Source: Haloechinothrix halophila YIM 93223 (GTDB lineage: Bacteria; Actinomycetota; Actinomycetes; Mycobacteriales; Pseudonocardiaceae). From it: a DNA stretch of 64,000 nt. Below the pieces are notes generated by a model, which saw only the letters and a list, made by a program, of their open reading frames with translations, searched no databases and was not told where the DNA came from. The translations under genes and the position numbers were made by a program. The stretch lies in the NCBI RefSeq assembly GCF_000504245.1, contig NZ_KI632509.1, forward strand, positions 4,119,502-4,183,501, in the 5' to 3' direction. Positions within the stretch are counted from its first letter, which is position 1, and the number at the start of each line of letters is the position of its first letter. This document shows, piece after piece, positions 52,458-60,639 of the stretch.

Positions 52458-52925
52458 GTGGCAGGCAAACGAAGCGCGGGGCTCCTCGTCTACCGCAGGC
52501 GCGCGGGAGCGGTTGAGGTACTGCTCGGCCATATGGGCGGGCCGTTCTGGGCTCGGCGGGACGCCGGGGCATGGTCGATCCCGAAGGGTGAGTACGACGA
52601 CACCGAGGAGCCGCGTGCGGCGGCGTTCCGTGAATTCCAGGAAGAGCTGGGCCTCGAGCCGCCATCCGGTGAGCTGATCGCGCTCGGCGACGTCACGCAG
52701 TCCGGCGGCAAGGTGGTCACCGCGTGGGCGGTGGCAGGCGACGTCGATCCGGATGCCATCGAGCCAGGCACGTTCGAGATGGAGTGGCCACGCGGGTCCG
52801 GGCGGATGCGGGAGTTCCCCGAGGTCGACCGAGTGACGTGGTTCGGACTCGACGAGGCGACGGAGAAGATCCTCGCGGGCCAGCGGGAACTGCTGGAGCG
52901 GCTTCGGGAGTACCTGGAATCGTAG
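52458..52925 (+). CDS. Nudix hydrolase
   Basis: 155 residues. The Nudix box is GEYDDTEEPRAAAFREFQEE followed by LGL, with all consensus Glu residues. SAGLLVYRRRAGAVEVLLGHMGG and WSIPKGEY match the group of ~150-residue NUDIX domain proteins that hydrolyse nucleoside diphosphate derivatives. GTG at 52458 is chosen since the sequence before it is not family-like; it may be leaderless. Confidence 0.87.
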   Translation: MAGKRSAGLLVYRRRAGAVEVLLGHMGGPFWARRDAGAWSIPKGEYDDTEEPRAAAFREFQEELGLEPPSGELIALGDVTQSGGKVVTAWAVAGDVDPDAIEPGTFEMEWPRGSGRMREFPEVDRVTWFGLDEATEKILAGQRELLERLREYLES

Positions 52926-53269
52926 GCCGCTGTTCCGCGAGGTCTTGGAGTCATAGCGGCCGCTGTCCGCGCGGGCTGCCCATGTACCGGAACGTCAGAG
53001 CAGATACCGCGCGGCGTTGTTCGCGACAGCCGGCAAAACAGACATACTCTCGCAACACCGCGCGGGTCCCTGATCAACTCCAGCCGCATCGTCCTACCGG
53101 TGATACCGGTCTGCGTAACCGTGTTGAGTCTTTTCAAACCCGCCCGAGAGGTGAAGCGTCTCGGACACCCGGGTCCGCCGTCACGTTCGTGCAAGGGGCT
53201 GACCTACATTATCTCGAACTCGACGGTCGCCATAGCGTCAAAGACTTCGACATGTGATCGTTCTACTCA
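52926..53269. other. 344-bp gap, no gene seen
   Basis: Contains an imperfect direct repeat (GGCCGCTGTTCCGCGAGG at ~52926 and GGCCGCTGTCCGCGCGG at ~52959) just after the Nudix stop, and TACCGGTGATACCGGT near 53096. These may be terminator or regulatory remnants. Base composition becomes AT-richer to the right. Confidence 0.35.
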
Positions 53270-53992
53270 TCACCACGGTGCTATCGCGCATACCCGTGTG
53301 TCTTCATGCCACCAGTCTCCGTACCCGTCCCGTCGCATCTGAGCACACCACTCACGATCCAGTAGATCACTAGCCAGAAAACCCCCGTCAGCATCCAACG
53401 GTATGTAGAAGGTACCTTTAGTGGAACCGGGTTCGCCCTTACACGATGCTTTGTGCGGAAATGGCTCGCATTGAGGGTATTCGATTGCGCATCCCCAGGA
53501 GTTCGGCCCTTCCGCCCACTCGCCAATAGGAACATCTTTCTTGACGACCGTCCCGCCCAATTCCTCACACGCTCCGGTGTACCTTTGTTCAGCGGCGCGT
53601 TGCGCCGACCGTGATGCGGCAGCGGCCGACCGTGACGCTGTCACAGAGGCTTCCCGCTCCCGCTCCGCTTCGAGAGCCTCCATCATGTCGATATCACACG
53701 TGCGTATAACTTCCCCTGCGTATCGGCGGATGGCTAGCGCTCGCTGCTCCCCTTCCAATTCGAGGACGGCCTGGCGCTTATCCCCATGAGCAAGATCGTA
53801 ACTAATTGGCTTTCCAGTATCGAGATACCGGGCGAACTCTTGCCCCTGTTCCTCGCAGTGGGGATAAGCTGCCGGGATGAGATCGTATTCTTGAGACACA
53901 GCGGTGGCATCATCCGACGGATCTGCGCACCCGGCAGCGACGGCAACGAGGAAGCCCAGTGCCCAGGACTGCCAACCTTCTCTAATAGTCAC
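53270..53992 (-). CDS. Lipoprotein of unknown function
   Basis: 240 residues. Hydrophobic lead ending VAAGC gives lipidated Cys22. A charged helical segment follows (EALEAEREREASVTASRSAAAASRSAQRAAEQRY, read in two blocks), then a Cys-rich C-terminal domain (CEELGGT; GCAIEYPQCEPF; EWCAQM; RVCAIAP), probably disulfide-bonded. GTG at 53992 has AAGGAGG ahead; earlier in-frame residues lack a signal. GC is visibly lower than in the EPS genes. It is the last of a minus-strand run of four genes. Confidence 0.7.
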   Translation of the reverse strand: MTIREGWQSWALGFLVAVAAGCADPSDDATAVSQEYDLIPAAYPHCEEQGQEFARYLDTGKPISYDLAHGDKRQAVLELEGEQRALAIRRYAGEVIRTCDIDMMEALEAEREREASVTASRSAAAASRSAQRAAEQRYTGACEELGGTVVKKDVPIGEWAEGPNSWGCAIEYPQCEPFPHKASCKGEPGSTKGTFYIPLDADGGFLASDLLDREWCAQMRRDGYGDWWHEDTRVCAIAPW

Positions 53993-54148
53993 CAACCTCC
54001 TTACCCTGTACGTGCGGCGCAGCTCCTTGCAGCGAGGTGCAAAATTCAAATCTGGATAGTCGGAACCATACGTTTACGCACGCTATAGCCTCCTTGTTGA
54101 TTAATGTGACTCTCGATTCGTTCGATCGCAATTGTCATCTTCTGCTCA

Positions 54149-54790
54149 TTATGAGTCCGAAGCCGGACGAGAATGGACCTCTATATCCCGACACTCACCA
54201 GCTCGCTCCACCCACTCTGACTCATAGGTGACATCGCACGGATACTCGGTGTCGTAAGCTCCAGGACAAATTTCCCGTTCAGTGTGGGTGCCGGTGACAA
54301 TCTCGCACATAGGAGTGGACGTAAAGAGATAGATCCCCACCAGCAAGGTGAGGACTACCGCGCAGACCCCCAGCACGGTCTTTAGCTGATCATTGGCCAT
54401 CGCTTGTGCTCCTGTTTCGCGGGCCGTTTCCTTGCTGGCTGCATTGGAGCGCTGGTGGCGGTGCGTATAGTCATTACGTGGCTCGTCAGTTCGCGGGCGC
54501 TGTGTATGTTGACGGCTGGCCCGAGGCGGTTGGCGTGGTTCCTTTCTCTCGGTCGTGGCCGACGAAGGCGGCACGGTGTTGTCGTCCGGGCTTGACTCGT
54601 CTGTGAGCAGGACTTCTCGTGCACGCAGGATCCGTTGGAACGCGGCGCTGGCCGTGGCCTGCTCGGTGGCATCGCCGCTGAACCGATCGGGGTGTAGCAG
54701 TCGTAGCTGTGCTCGTGCCGCCGTCTGGATTTCGTCCCGGCTCGCGGAAGGGGAGACACCCAACACTGCCGCCGCCTCGGTGCGATTCAT
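54149..54790 (-). CDS. Membrane protein with N-terminal J domain
   Basis: 213 residues. Residues 1-63 form a DnaJ domain (AAAVLGVSPSASRDEIQTAA; HPD at 33-35). A polar, Arg/Thr-rich linker (~70-130) leads to one membrane helix (~136-156) and a ~55-residue outside part with four or five Cys (MCEIVTG; EICPG; YPCDV; GECRD). J domains stimulate DnaK ATPase; here it is tethered to the membrane with a likely extracellular sensor or binding tail. The chosen ATG matches the domain start. Confidence 0.75.
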   Translation of the reverse strand: MNRTEAAAVLGVSPSASRDEIQTAARAQLRLLHPDRFSGDATEQATASAAFQRILRAREVLLTDESSPDDNTVPPSSATTERKEPRQPPRASRQHTQRPRTDEPRNDYTHRHQRSNAASKETARETGAQAMANDQLKTVLGVCAVVLTLLVGIYLFTSTPMCEIVTGTHTEREICPGAYDTEYPCDVTYESEWVERAGECRDIEVHSRPASDS

Positions 54791-54909
54791 TGACGCCCCC
54801 ACCTTCACCTCCCTACCTCCGCCTGCTGGTGCTGTATACGGCACCTGTAGGAATACGTGCACACCATTACGAAGTCCGGTTGCCGTACCAGCTCCCCAAG
54901 CGCCGATCT

Positions 54910-55437
54910 CTAGTTTGAATTCTCCGTGCTGAGCCACAGCCGGAGACCGAGTCGCCGGAACCGATCCGGGTCCGCGCAGATGGTAAGCCAGTTGCGCCGA
55001 CCGAATTGCAGTGTCGTCTCCTGCTCGCCGTGGCGCTTGCCAAGTGCACCACAAATGGCACCCAATTCGGATGGAAAGGCCACAATGCCGGACACACGGA
55101 ACCCCTCGAAGATGACAAGCGCGTACCAATCGACTCCGGGCACTGATCGAACGACGTGTTCGTTGACCCACGCTGCTTGACCATTGGTGGCTGTATTTAG
55201 GAGGCACTTCGCCTGAACTCGTGCGCCATCCAGCAGCTCAATGTCCCAGTGCGCCTGCACAGGGTTGTCTGCCAGCCGCCCACCCATCCAGGCCGCAACG
55301 AGGTGTTCCGCGAATTCCGTGAGTGGATCACGATTCGACATGCGGGGCCCGAGCATCCGCAAGAGGCGTTCCCGCGCCGCCCGGTACGTCTCCAACTCGC
55401 TCAGCAAGGTGGTGAGCCGTTGCTCGTCGCTATTCAT
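54910..55437 (-). CDS. Hypothetical protein, possible restriction-endonuclease-like fold
   Basis: 175 residues. I do not recognise the family with certainty. An N-terminal helix (LLSELETYRAARERLLRML) precedes NRDPLTEFAEHLVAAWMGG, then DIELLDGARVQAKCL, where Asp and Gln-x-Lys are arranged somewhat like a PD-(D/E)xK nuclease core. VDWYALVIFEGFRV would be the following strand. It lies between a lipoprotein and the membrane J-domain gene in the same orientation. ATG at 55437 is used; a GTG two codons earlier is equally possible. Confidence 0.55.
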   Translation of the reverse strand: MNSDEQRLTTLLSELETYRAARERLLRMLGPRMSNRDPLTEFAEHLVAAWMGGRLADNPVQAHWDIELLDGARVQAKCLLNTATNGQAAWVNEHVVRSVPGVDWYALVIFEGFRVSGIVAFPSELGAICGALGKRHGEQETTLQFGRRNWLTICADPDRFRRLGLRLWLSTENSN

Positions 55438-55459
55438 CGGCACGACCGAGGCAACACGC

Positions 55460-56065
55460 TCATCGTTGAAGCGCGTAGAATGCGCGGGTGTCTTCGAAAC
55501 TCAAGGTTTCCTCGATGCGGATGGTGGCGCCGTCGAGTTGGTTGGAGGGTGCGGAGATGCAGACGTTGCCGCGGACTTTGCCGTCGGGGAACGTTTCGCC
55601 GGTGTCGTCGAGCGGCTTCGGGATGACCCCGCAGTGGTCGTCCATCGAGGTGCCGCCGAAGGTATTGCCCTTGTTGCCGACGATAGCCCAACTGAAGTCC
55701 GTCCACGCGGTGCCAGACTCCTTGCCCTGGTAGGTGGCTTTCACGGCGAACATGACGAACTGACGACCCTTGACGGGTTTCTCGTTAAACGGATTTTCGT
55801 TGAGTACCTTCTTGGTGGCGTCGAGTGTGACGTCAGTGACGGCGAGCGTCCAGTCACCCATCTCGATCCTGGTGCCCAGCGTCAACGGATTATCTCGCGT
55901 GCCCAACGCAGCGTCACCGTCGTCAGCTTGCTGCCCGGTATCCCCGGGAGCCACCTGATTCTCGTCAACGGTGGTTGCGCCGGAGCCAGACGCAGGCCCC
56001 GTGCCACAGCCGGTGAACAGCGCGAGTGCCGCCGCAGGGGCGACAAGAAGTGTCGGGTACCGCAT
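55460..56065 (-). CDS. Lipoprotein with DUF4352-like domain
   Basis: 201 residues. MRYPTLLVAPAAALALFTGC gives a lipobox with Cys20, then a Gly/Asp/Gln-rich linker. The folded part (NPLTLGTRIEMGDWTLAVTD; GRQFVMFAVKATYQG; RGNVCISAP) follows the strand pattern of DUF4352-type immunoglobulin-like lipoproteins. Function unknown; surface exposed. GAAGGAGGA precedes the ATG. It heads the four-gene minus-strand run. Confidence 0.75.
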   Translation of the reverse strand: MRYPTLLVAPAAALALFTGCGTGPASGSGATTVDENQVAPGDTGQQADDGDAALGTRDNPLTLGTRIEMGDWTLAVTDVTLDATKKVLNENPFNEKPVKGRQFVMFAVKATYQGKESGTAWTDFSWAIVGNKGNTFGGTSMDDHCGVIPKPLDDTGETFPDGKVRGNVCISAPSNQLDGATIRIEETLSFEDTRAFYALQR

Positions 56066-56692
56066 CGAGGGGGTTCCTCCTTCATCCACGGCCACGTAGT
56101 CAGCTTGGTGCCGCTGCAGGTTTCACAGCCCCTTGTTGGCCGCACCCACAACAGACGGGAATCGCTCCTAGCGAGCCCCTTGACTGCACCGTCGGTCATA
56201 TAGCGTGCGTCGTTACGCAGAGCGGCTGACGGAAGCATCACCGGTGCGTGGTCGAACTAACCGGCAAGGCCGCTCGTCGCGTCCACAGGGCTCACCACTT
56301 CGAGCGGTTCAGTTCCCTCGAGTTGTAGACACGACCGTTATGCTTTGAGCTTGGCTCGCTCGGCCGGAGTCGCTGTCGAAGCCCGTTCCCGCCGCTTGAT
56401 GTGTCACCTAATCGCTCACGGCCTGCTCATTCAGAGCCACGCCCACCATCCACTCAATCTTCCGGTCGGCCCACGCATCAATGCGTATCTGCCCTCAATC
56501 GGAGCGTGTCGCGACTGAAGAAAGTTGAGCAAACCTTCAGGAGTGGTCACCTTGTAAGGTCCAACGTTAGTTAAAGTGGATCAGACATGTGGTAGCGACC
56601 GTAGCAGGAACGTCATCGAAGCCTTACGCTACGTAATATCACGGATCATGTGGGCTACAGACGCGAACAACCCCGCAAAACATTCCCCGCGA
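56066..56692. other. 627-bp gap with a possible decayed gene end
   Basis: No intact gene. On the minus strand 56494-56408 an open stretch reads RIDAWADRKIEWM, then VGVALNEQAVSD and a stop, which looks protein-like but has no start and is preceded by a stop. TTGACT and TATAGC near 56175-56200 lie too close together to be a normal promoter. Lower GC than the core. Confidence 0.35.
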
Positions 56693-57436
56693 TCATCGTG
56701 GCCCGCTAGTCGATCGTGAACACGTCAGCATCTCGATTACTCGCTCCACCTGAGTCAGCTCCGGCAGCACATTAACGGCCCCTGCACCACGCAGTACTTC
56801 GGCGTCGCTCTTGCCGGTTGCGACCGCGACGACCCGCACGCCTGCCACCAGCGCGGCTTTCACGTCGTTGACGGTGTCGCCAATGAGCACCGTGTGATCG
56901 TTGTCGAACGTTGTTCCGGTGTGCTCTTTGGCTCGGCGTTGTGCGATGGCCACTAGCTCGGCCCGGTCGGTGTGGTCGTCGCCGTAGGCGCTGCTCTCCA
57001 GGTCGAGATAACGATCAAGCCCGAACACCTCTACCTTGATCCGAGCGACCTCCCGGAGGTTCCCGGTCAGCACGCCCTGGTGGACGTGTGGGATCGCCGC
57101 GAGCGTCTGCAGCGCTTCGGCCGCACCAGGGAGTGCCCGCCCGGTGGTCGCCAGTTCGTCGCGGGCGTCCTCGTGACCCTGCACAAGCGCTGCCGCCAGT
57201 CGCTGCACCGCCGTGTCGGTTGGCTCGATCCCGTTGACCCGCAGCGATTCGCTCATGATGTCCAGCTCAGTCCGACCGGCGATCTGCGCCAGCTTTTCCA
57301 GCGATCGGCCAGTCGCGGCGGGAAAAGCCCGGTCGTAGATCGCGCGACCGACACCCCTGGTTTCGATCAAGGTGTGGTCGATGTCCCACAGCACCAGGGT
57401 GGGCGCGTCGGGATCAGTTGGTTGCGGCGTCACCAT
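56693..57436 (-). CDS. HAD family hydrolase (phosphoglycolate-phosphatase-like)
   Basis: 247 residues. WDIDHTLIETRG supplies the nucleophilic Asp and second Asp; VLTGNLREVARIKVEVFGL is motif II; IGDTVNDVKAAL is motif IV. Cap helices lie between. It dephosphorylates a small phosphate ester; substrate unknown. It diverges from the XRE-TPR regulator. ATG at 57436 is used; an in-frame GTG eight codons earlier is possible. Confidence 0.85.
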   Translation of the reverse strand: MVTPQPTDPDAPTLVLWDIDHTLIETRGVGRAIYDRAFPAATGRSLEKLAQIAGRTELDIMSESLRVNGIEPTDTAVQRLAAALVQGHEDARDELATTGRALPGAAEALQTLAAIPHVHQGVLTGNLREVARIKVEVFGLDRYLDLESSAYGDDHTDRAELVAIAQRRAKEHTGTTFDNDHTVLIGDTVNDVKAALVAGVRVVAVATGKSDAEVLRGAGAVNVLPELTQVERVIEMLTCSRSTSGPR

Positions 57437-57527
57437 TCTTACAAGTTTGCCAGTTGTCACGCTGCGTGCGGATCGCGATACGATCTGTCCTGGTCAGCTC
57501 CCTCAGTGGGAAGGGACATCGAGCACA

Positions 57528-58721
57528 GTGGCGAACGAACAGCTGGCACGCATCGTCGGCGAACGGGTGCGCTTCTACCGCGCCACCGCTCGCAAGACCA
57601 AGACCGTGGTAGCTGGTCTGGCCGGGATCACGCCCGACTACCTGTATCAAATCGAACGCGGCCAGAAGCTGCCAACGCTGACCGTGCTTGCCCAGTTAGC
57701 CGACATCCTCCGGGTTGAACTCAGTGCCTTGCTGGGTCACCAGCCCATGCCAGGACCCTCACGCAGCAGCAGCGCCCACGGCGACGTGCTGTACCGCGCC
57801 CTAACCGATCCGACATCGCACTCTCGCGAGGTGTCGCCGCTGCCGACGCTGCGGCACGAAGTGCTGAACGCTTGGCGCACCTGGCAAACCTCACCACACC
57901 GATACAGCGAAGTAGTGCAGCGCCTACCGAGGCTTGTCGCGGCCGTCAACACAGCAACGCGAGCGGCGCAACCCGCCGACCAACAGGCATCACACCGCAT
58001 CGCGGCCGATCTCTACGGCCTGCTCCGCACCGTGACCAAGCGGGTTGGCCGTGGCGACCTGTCGCTGCTCGCCGCTGACCGCGCTGTCCGTGCCGCCGAA
58101 GCTGCCGACGACCCGCTGCGGATGGCAGGGGCGACATGGAACCTGACGCAAGTGCTACTCGCAGACGGCCAAACAGAAGGCGCGGAAGCCACCGCCATGC
58201 ACGCCGTCGAACAGTTGCAGCCAGGTGTCACGGACGGCAACCCTGACGCACTCGCCCTCTCCGGTGCACTCCACCTGGTAGCAGCGATTGCCGCCGCCCG
58301 CCGCGGCGACACGTGGACAGCTCGCGACCGCCTCCGCACCACCGTTCCCTGGGCAGAGCACACTGGTGAACGCAACACCTGCTGGACAGCGTTCGGCCCG
58401 ACGAATGTCGCGATGTACGCCGTCAGTGTCGAAGTCGAAGCTGGTGAAGGATTACGACTGGCAGAGCGCATTGACTACGAACACTCACCCTCCATTGAAC
58501 GGCGCGTCGCCTTCCTGCTGGACCAAGCCAAGGGGCACCAGCAACGCCGTGACTACGGCAGTGCCTTAACGCTCCTCAGCGCCGCCGAACGGGAAGCACC
58601 CGAAGACGTCCGCTACCGCCCAGCTGCGCATGCCGTCTTGCGCACGGTTGCCGAACGCGGTCACCGATCCATCTCGCGTGAAGCCGCCCGGCTCGCCGAC
58701 CGCGTCGGACTGCCGCTCTGA
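57528..58721 (+). CDS. XRE family regulator with TPR-like C-terminal domain
   Basis: 397 residues. An N-terminal helix-turn-helix (VRFYRATARKTKTVVAGLAG, then DYLYQIERGQKLPTLTVLAQLADIL) precedes a ~300-residue all-helical repeat region with Ala/Leu periodicity (AADRAVRAAEAADDPLRMAG; ATWNLTQVLLADGQTEGAEA). Such actinomycete proteins may respond to peptides or small ligands. GGAAGGGA stands ahead of the GTG. A perfect hairpin terminator follows. Confidence 0.85.
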   Translation: MANEQLARIVGERVRFYRATARKTKTVVAGLAGITPDYLYQIERGQKLPTLTVLAQLADILRVELSALLGHQPMPGPSRSSSAHGDVLYRALTDPTSHSREVSPLPTLRHEVLNAWRTWQTSPHRYSEVVQRLPRLVAAVNTATRAAQPADQQASHRIAADLYGLLRTVTKRVGRGDLSLLAADRAVRAAEAADDPLRMAGATWNLTQVLLADGQTEGAEATAMHAVEQLQPGVTDGNPDALALSGALHLVAAIAAARRGDTWTARDRLRTTVPWAEHTGERNTCWTAFGPTNVAMYAVSVEVEAGEGLRLAERIDYEHSPSIERRVAFLLDQAKGHQQRRDYGSALTLLSAAEREAPEDVRYRPAAHAVLRTVAERGHRSISREAARLADRVGLPL

Positions 58722-58742
58722 CGCAATCCGAACTCACAGATC

Positions 58743-58763
58743 ACCCGAACTGACAGTTCGGGT
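58743..58763 (+). terminator. Hairpin terminator after the XRE-TPR gene
   Basis: ACCCGAACT and AGTTCGGGT pair perfectly around a 3-base loop, 21 bases after the stop codon. A TAC-rich, not T-rich, tail follows. Confidence 0.75.
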
Positions 58764-58797
58764 TACTGCTGGGTAATCGGCATACGGTCCCATTCCA

Positions 58798-58908
58798 GGC
58801 ACTCAGCGCCGGGTGATCCAGTCCTGATCGCCCCGCACGCGACCCTCCCGCATAGGTCCGCCCCCGGCGTGCGTCTTGCTGCGACAGCTGTCCCCGGCGC
58901 TGAGTGCC
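58798..58908. repeat. Nested inverted repeats, candidate structured leader or small RNA
   Basis: A perfect 16-bp pair GGCACTCAGCGCCGGG (58798-58813) and CCCGGCGCTGAGTGCC (58893-58908) encloses 79 bases that contain a second perfect 7-bp pair, CGCACGC (58834-58840) with GCGTGCG (58867-58873). The folded element would end ~50 bases before the small gene at 58958 and start after the upstream terminator. Position suits a 5' leader structure or an independent RNA. Confidence 0.55.
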
Positions 58909-58957
58909 ACCCCACGGAAGGTTGCACATCCCCGGATGAGACGGAGACCGAGACCCA

Positions 58958-59212
58958 ATGCCCACCCAGCTCACCACCGAGCGACACCCCCTCCCCGTGC
59001 CGCGCGCCTGGTATCGCGGCCGCAATGCCCTGGCACCACGGACTGAGCCCCGTGTGCCGGAACCGGCCCAGCTGTACTACCTGACCGCGTGGGCGTTCCT
59101 GCGTCACGTGCCAGCCGTGGAGCCGGACCGCGAGCAGCGGTGCGGCTGTTGCGCGCAGCGGTGGCCCTGCCCGCAGGTGCGCCTGGCCTTCCGGCTGCGG
59201 GAAGGGTTCTAG
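58958..59212 (+). CDS. Small protein of unknown function
   Basis: 84 residues. Pro/Arg-rich first half, then LYYLTAWAFLRHVPAV and a Cys cluster in RCGCCAQRWPCPQVRLAF, which could bind zinc. I do not recognise a named family. GGAGACCGAGACCC precedes the ATG. Two bases separate its stop from the next small gene, so they form an operon downstream of the nested inverted repeats. Confidence 0.6.
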   Translation: MPTQLTTERHPLPVPRAWYRGRNALAPRTEPRVPEPAQLYYLTAWAFLRHVPAVEPDREQRCGCCAQRWPCPQVRLAFRLREGF

Positions 59213-59214
59213 CC

Positions 59215-59448
59215 GTGACTGTGGGCGAAGGTTTGCCCACCGAGCCACAGTCGGACGCCCTGGAACCCGATACCCGAGCGCTGCTCTCAGCACTGGCGGC
59301 CATCAACGGCAAAGTGCCGGACGTCGCGCTGGCACTGCTAGAAGGCCGGATCACGCCGCAGCGGCAGCGGGAGTTCGCCGAGCTGCTGCTGGAGTTGGCC
59401 GAGCTGCTGCGCACACACGCCAACAACGGCGAAACCACCGATACATAG
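59215..59448 (+). CDS. Small helical protein of unknown function
   Basis: 77 residues. The second half is a likely coiled coil or long helix (RITPQRQREFAELLLELAEL, then LRTHANN). No known domain recognised. GTG at 59215, immediately after the preceding stop, with GAAGGG nearby; in-frame upstream residues overlap the other small gene and are rejected. Confidence 0.6.
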   Translation: MTVGEGLPTEPQSDALEPDTRALLSALAAINGKVPDVALALLEGRITPQRQREFAELLLELAELLRTHANNGETTDT

Positions 59449-59564
59449 CTACCTACCCAGGCAGGATGGCCATGAATGCCCCGAAACCTGATCTGATTCG
59501 GTCCCGCACCGAGTCCGTGAGAGCGCCCGTGAACCGGCCCGGTTTCGCACAGCGGTGAGCGAGC

Positions 59565-59870
59565 ATGATCGTGCATCACTGGACCGGTCGAGAGGCCAGC
59601 GCGCTGCGGCACGCAATGCGGATGAGCGTGCGTGCGTGGGCCGATCATCTCGGAGTATCGGTGCGCGCGATTTCCCGCTGGGAAGAGTTGGGCGCTGCCC
59701 GGGTCCCCAGGCCTCACATGCAGGCGGCTCTCGATCTCGTGCTAGCGCGGGCGGACTCCGGTACCCAAGAGCGCTTTCACGCACGACTCCACAAGATCGC
59801 CGCACGCGCAAGCTGCTCCGCCTGCGAACGCTCCAGCAGCGTGAATATCAGGGGCTCCCACCGGGTGTAG
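59565..59870 (+). pseudogene. Truncated XRE/helix-turn-helix protein
   Basis: 101 residues. WTGREASALRHAMRMSVRAWADHLGVSVRAISRWEELG is the typical N-terminal DNA-binding domain (read in two parts) of larger actinomycete HTH-TPR proteins of ~350-450 residues. After LARADSGTQERFHARL the sequence turns into unrelated Arg/Ser/Cys-rich residues and stops, only ~70 bases from tRNA-Val. It is probably a remnant that lost its C-terminal part, though a short functional regulator cannot be excluded. Confidence 0.6.
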
Positions 59871-59941
59871 GCGGTCCGGCGCAAGCTGGATACGGATGGG
59901 CACGACAACGACCACGACAGCCCTATGAACTGCGCTTTCAG

Positions 59942-60016
59942 TGGTGGGCGCAGCAGGGTTCGAACCTGCGACCCCTTGCTTGTAAGGCAAGTGCTCTTCC
60001 GCTGAGCTATGCGCCC
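59942..60016 (-). tRNA. tRNA-Val (anticodon TAC)
   Basis: Read on the minus strand the gene begins GGGCGCATAGCTCAGCGG. Acceptor arms GGGCGCA and TGCGCCC pair perfectly; anticodon stem CTTGC/GCAAG holds loop CTTACAA with anticodon TAC; T-arm GCAGG TTCGAAC CCTGC is perfect. Discriminator A is followed by an encoded CCA (59944-59942). It lies at the junction between accessory genes and conserved core genes. Confidence 0.95.
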
Positions 60017-60019
60017 GAT

Positions 60020-60044
60020 GGTGCCCGCCGCGACGACGGGCACC
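60020..60044. terminator. Hairpin between the peroxiredoxin gene and tRNA-Val
   Basis: GGTGCCCG (60020-60027) and CGGGCACC (60037-60044) form an 8-bp stem with a 9-base loop, 67 bases beyond the peroxiredoxin stop and 4 bases upstream of the tRNA. It probably ends the peroxiredoxin transcript. Confidence 0.6.
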
Positions 60045-60110
60045 GCATTACATCATGCCGCAGCGTCACCGACGGCCGCCGCATGCCACTACCGGCATCA
60101 TGCCGTGCCG

Positions 60111-60572
60111 TCAGGACAGCCCGGCAATCGCCTTCTTCCACGCCTCCTGGTCCCGTGCCTCACCGGGCTGGTTGACCTCGGCGTAGCGGACGATGCCGTC
60201 GGTGTCGATCAGGAAGGTGCCGCGCACGGCGAGGCCCGCCTTGTCGTTGAACACCCCGTACGCCTGCGCGACCTCACCGTGCGGCCAGAAGTCCGACAGC
60301 AGCGGGAACTGGTAGCCCTGCTGGTCGGCCCACGCCTTGAGCGAGAACGGGGTGTCCACCGAGACGCCGAGCACCTGCACGCCGCTGCCGACGTAGTCGT
60401 CGAACTCGTCGCGGAGCTGGCACAGCTCGCCTTGGCAGATCCCGCTGAACGCGAACGGGTAGAACACCAGCAGCACCGGCTTGTCGCCGCGGAAGTCCGA
60501 CAGCGTGACGGGCTGCTTGTTGTAGTCGTTGAGCGTGAAGTCAGGTGCCTGCGAGCCAACCTCGACCGCCAT
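60111..60572 (-). CDS. ahpE: AhpE-type peroxiredoxin
   Basis: 153 residues, the usual AhpE length. APDFTLNDYNKQPVTLSDF and FYPFAFSGICQGELCQLRDEF identify the peroxidatic Cys46; it reduces peroxides and peroxynitrite in the cytoplasm. Mycobacterial AhpE reads CQGELDQ, whereas this protein has a second Cys at position 51, giving the CX4C spacing of BCP-type two-cysteine enzymes. ATG at 60572 is chosen with GAGAGGA ahead; an ATG three codons earlier is possible. Order with the DUF3052 gene and aceE is conserved. Confidence 0.9.
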   Translation of the reverse strand: MAVEVGSQAPDFTLNDYNKQPVTLSDFRGDKPVLLVFYPFAFSGICQGELCQLRDEFDDYVGSGVQVLGVSVDTPFSLKAWADQQGYQFPLLSDFWPHGEVAQAYGVFNDKAGLAVRGTFLIDTDGIVRYAEVNQPGEARDQEAWKKAIAGLS

Positions 60573-60639
60573 CGGCGACATCCTCTCGATCCTTCGGGTG
60601 TACTGCTGCCGATCACACCCTAGCGGCCTCGAAAGACGC

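Noticed and set aside
56408-56494. Short protein-like stretch on the minus strand as a gene
   Set aside because: It lacks a start codon and is closed upstream by a stop; at most a decayed remnant.
59942-60016. tRNA-Val as an attachment site with a partner repeat
   Set aside because: I looked for a copy of the tRNA 3' end (GGGCGCAGCAGGGTTCGAAC) leftwards in the window and found none, and no integrase gene is present.
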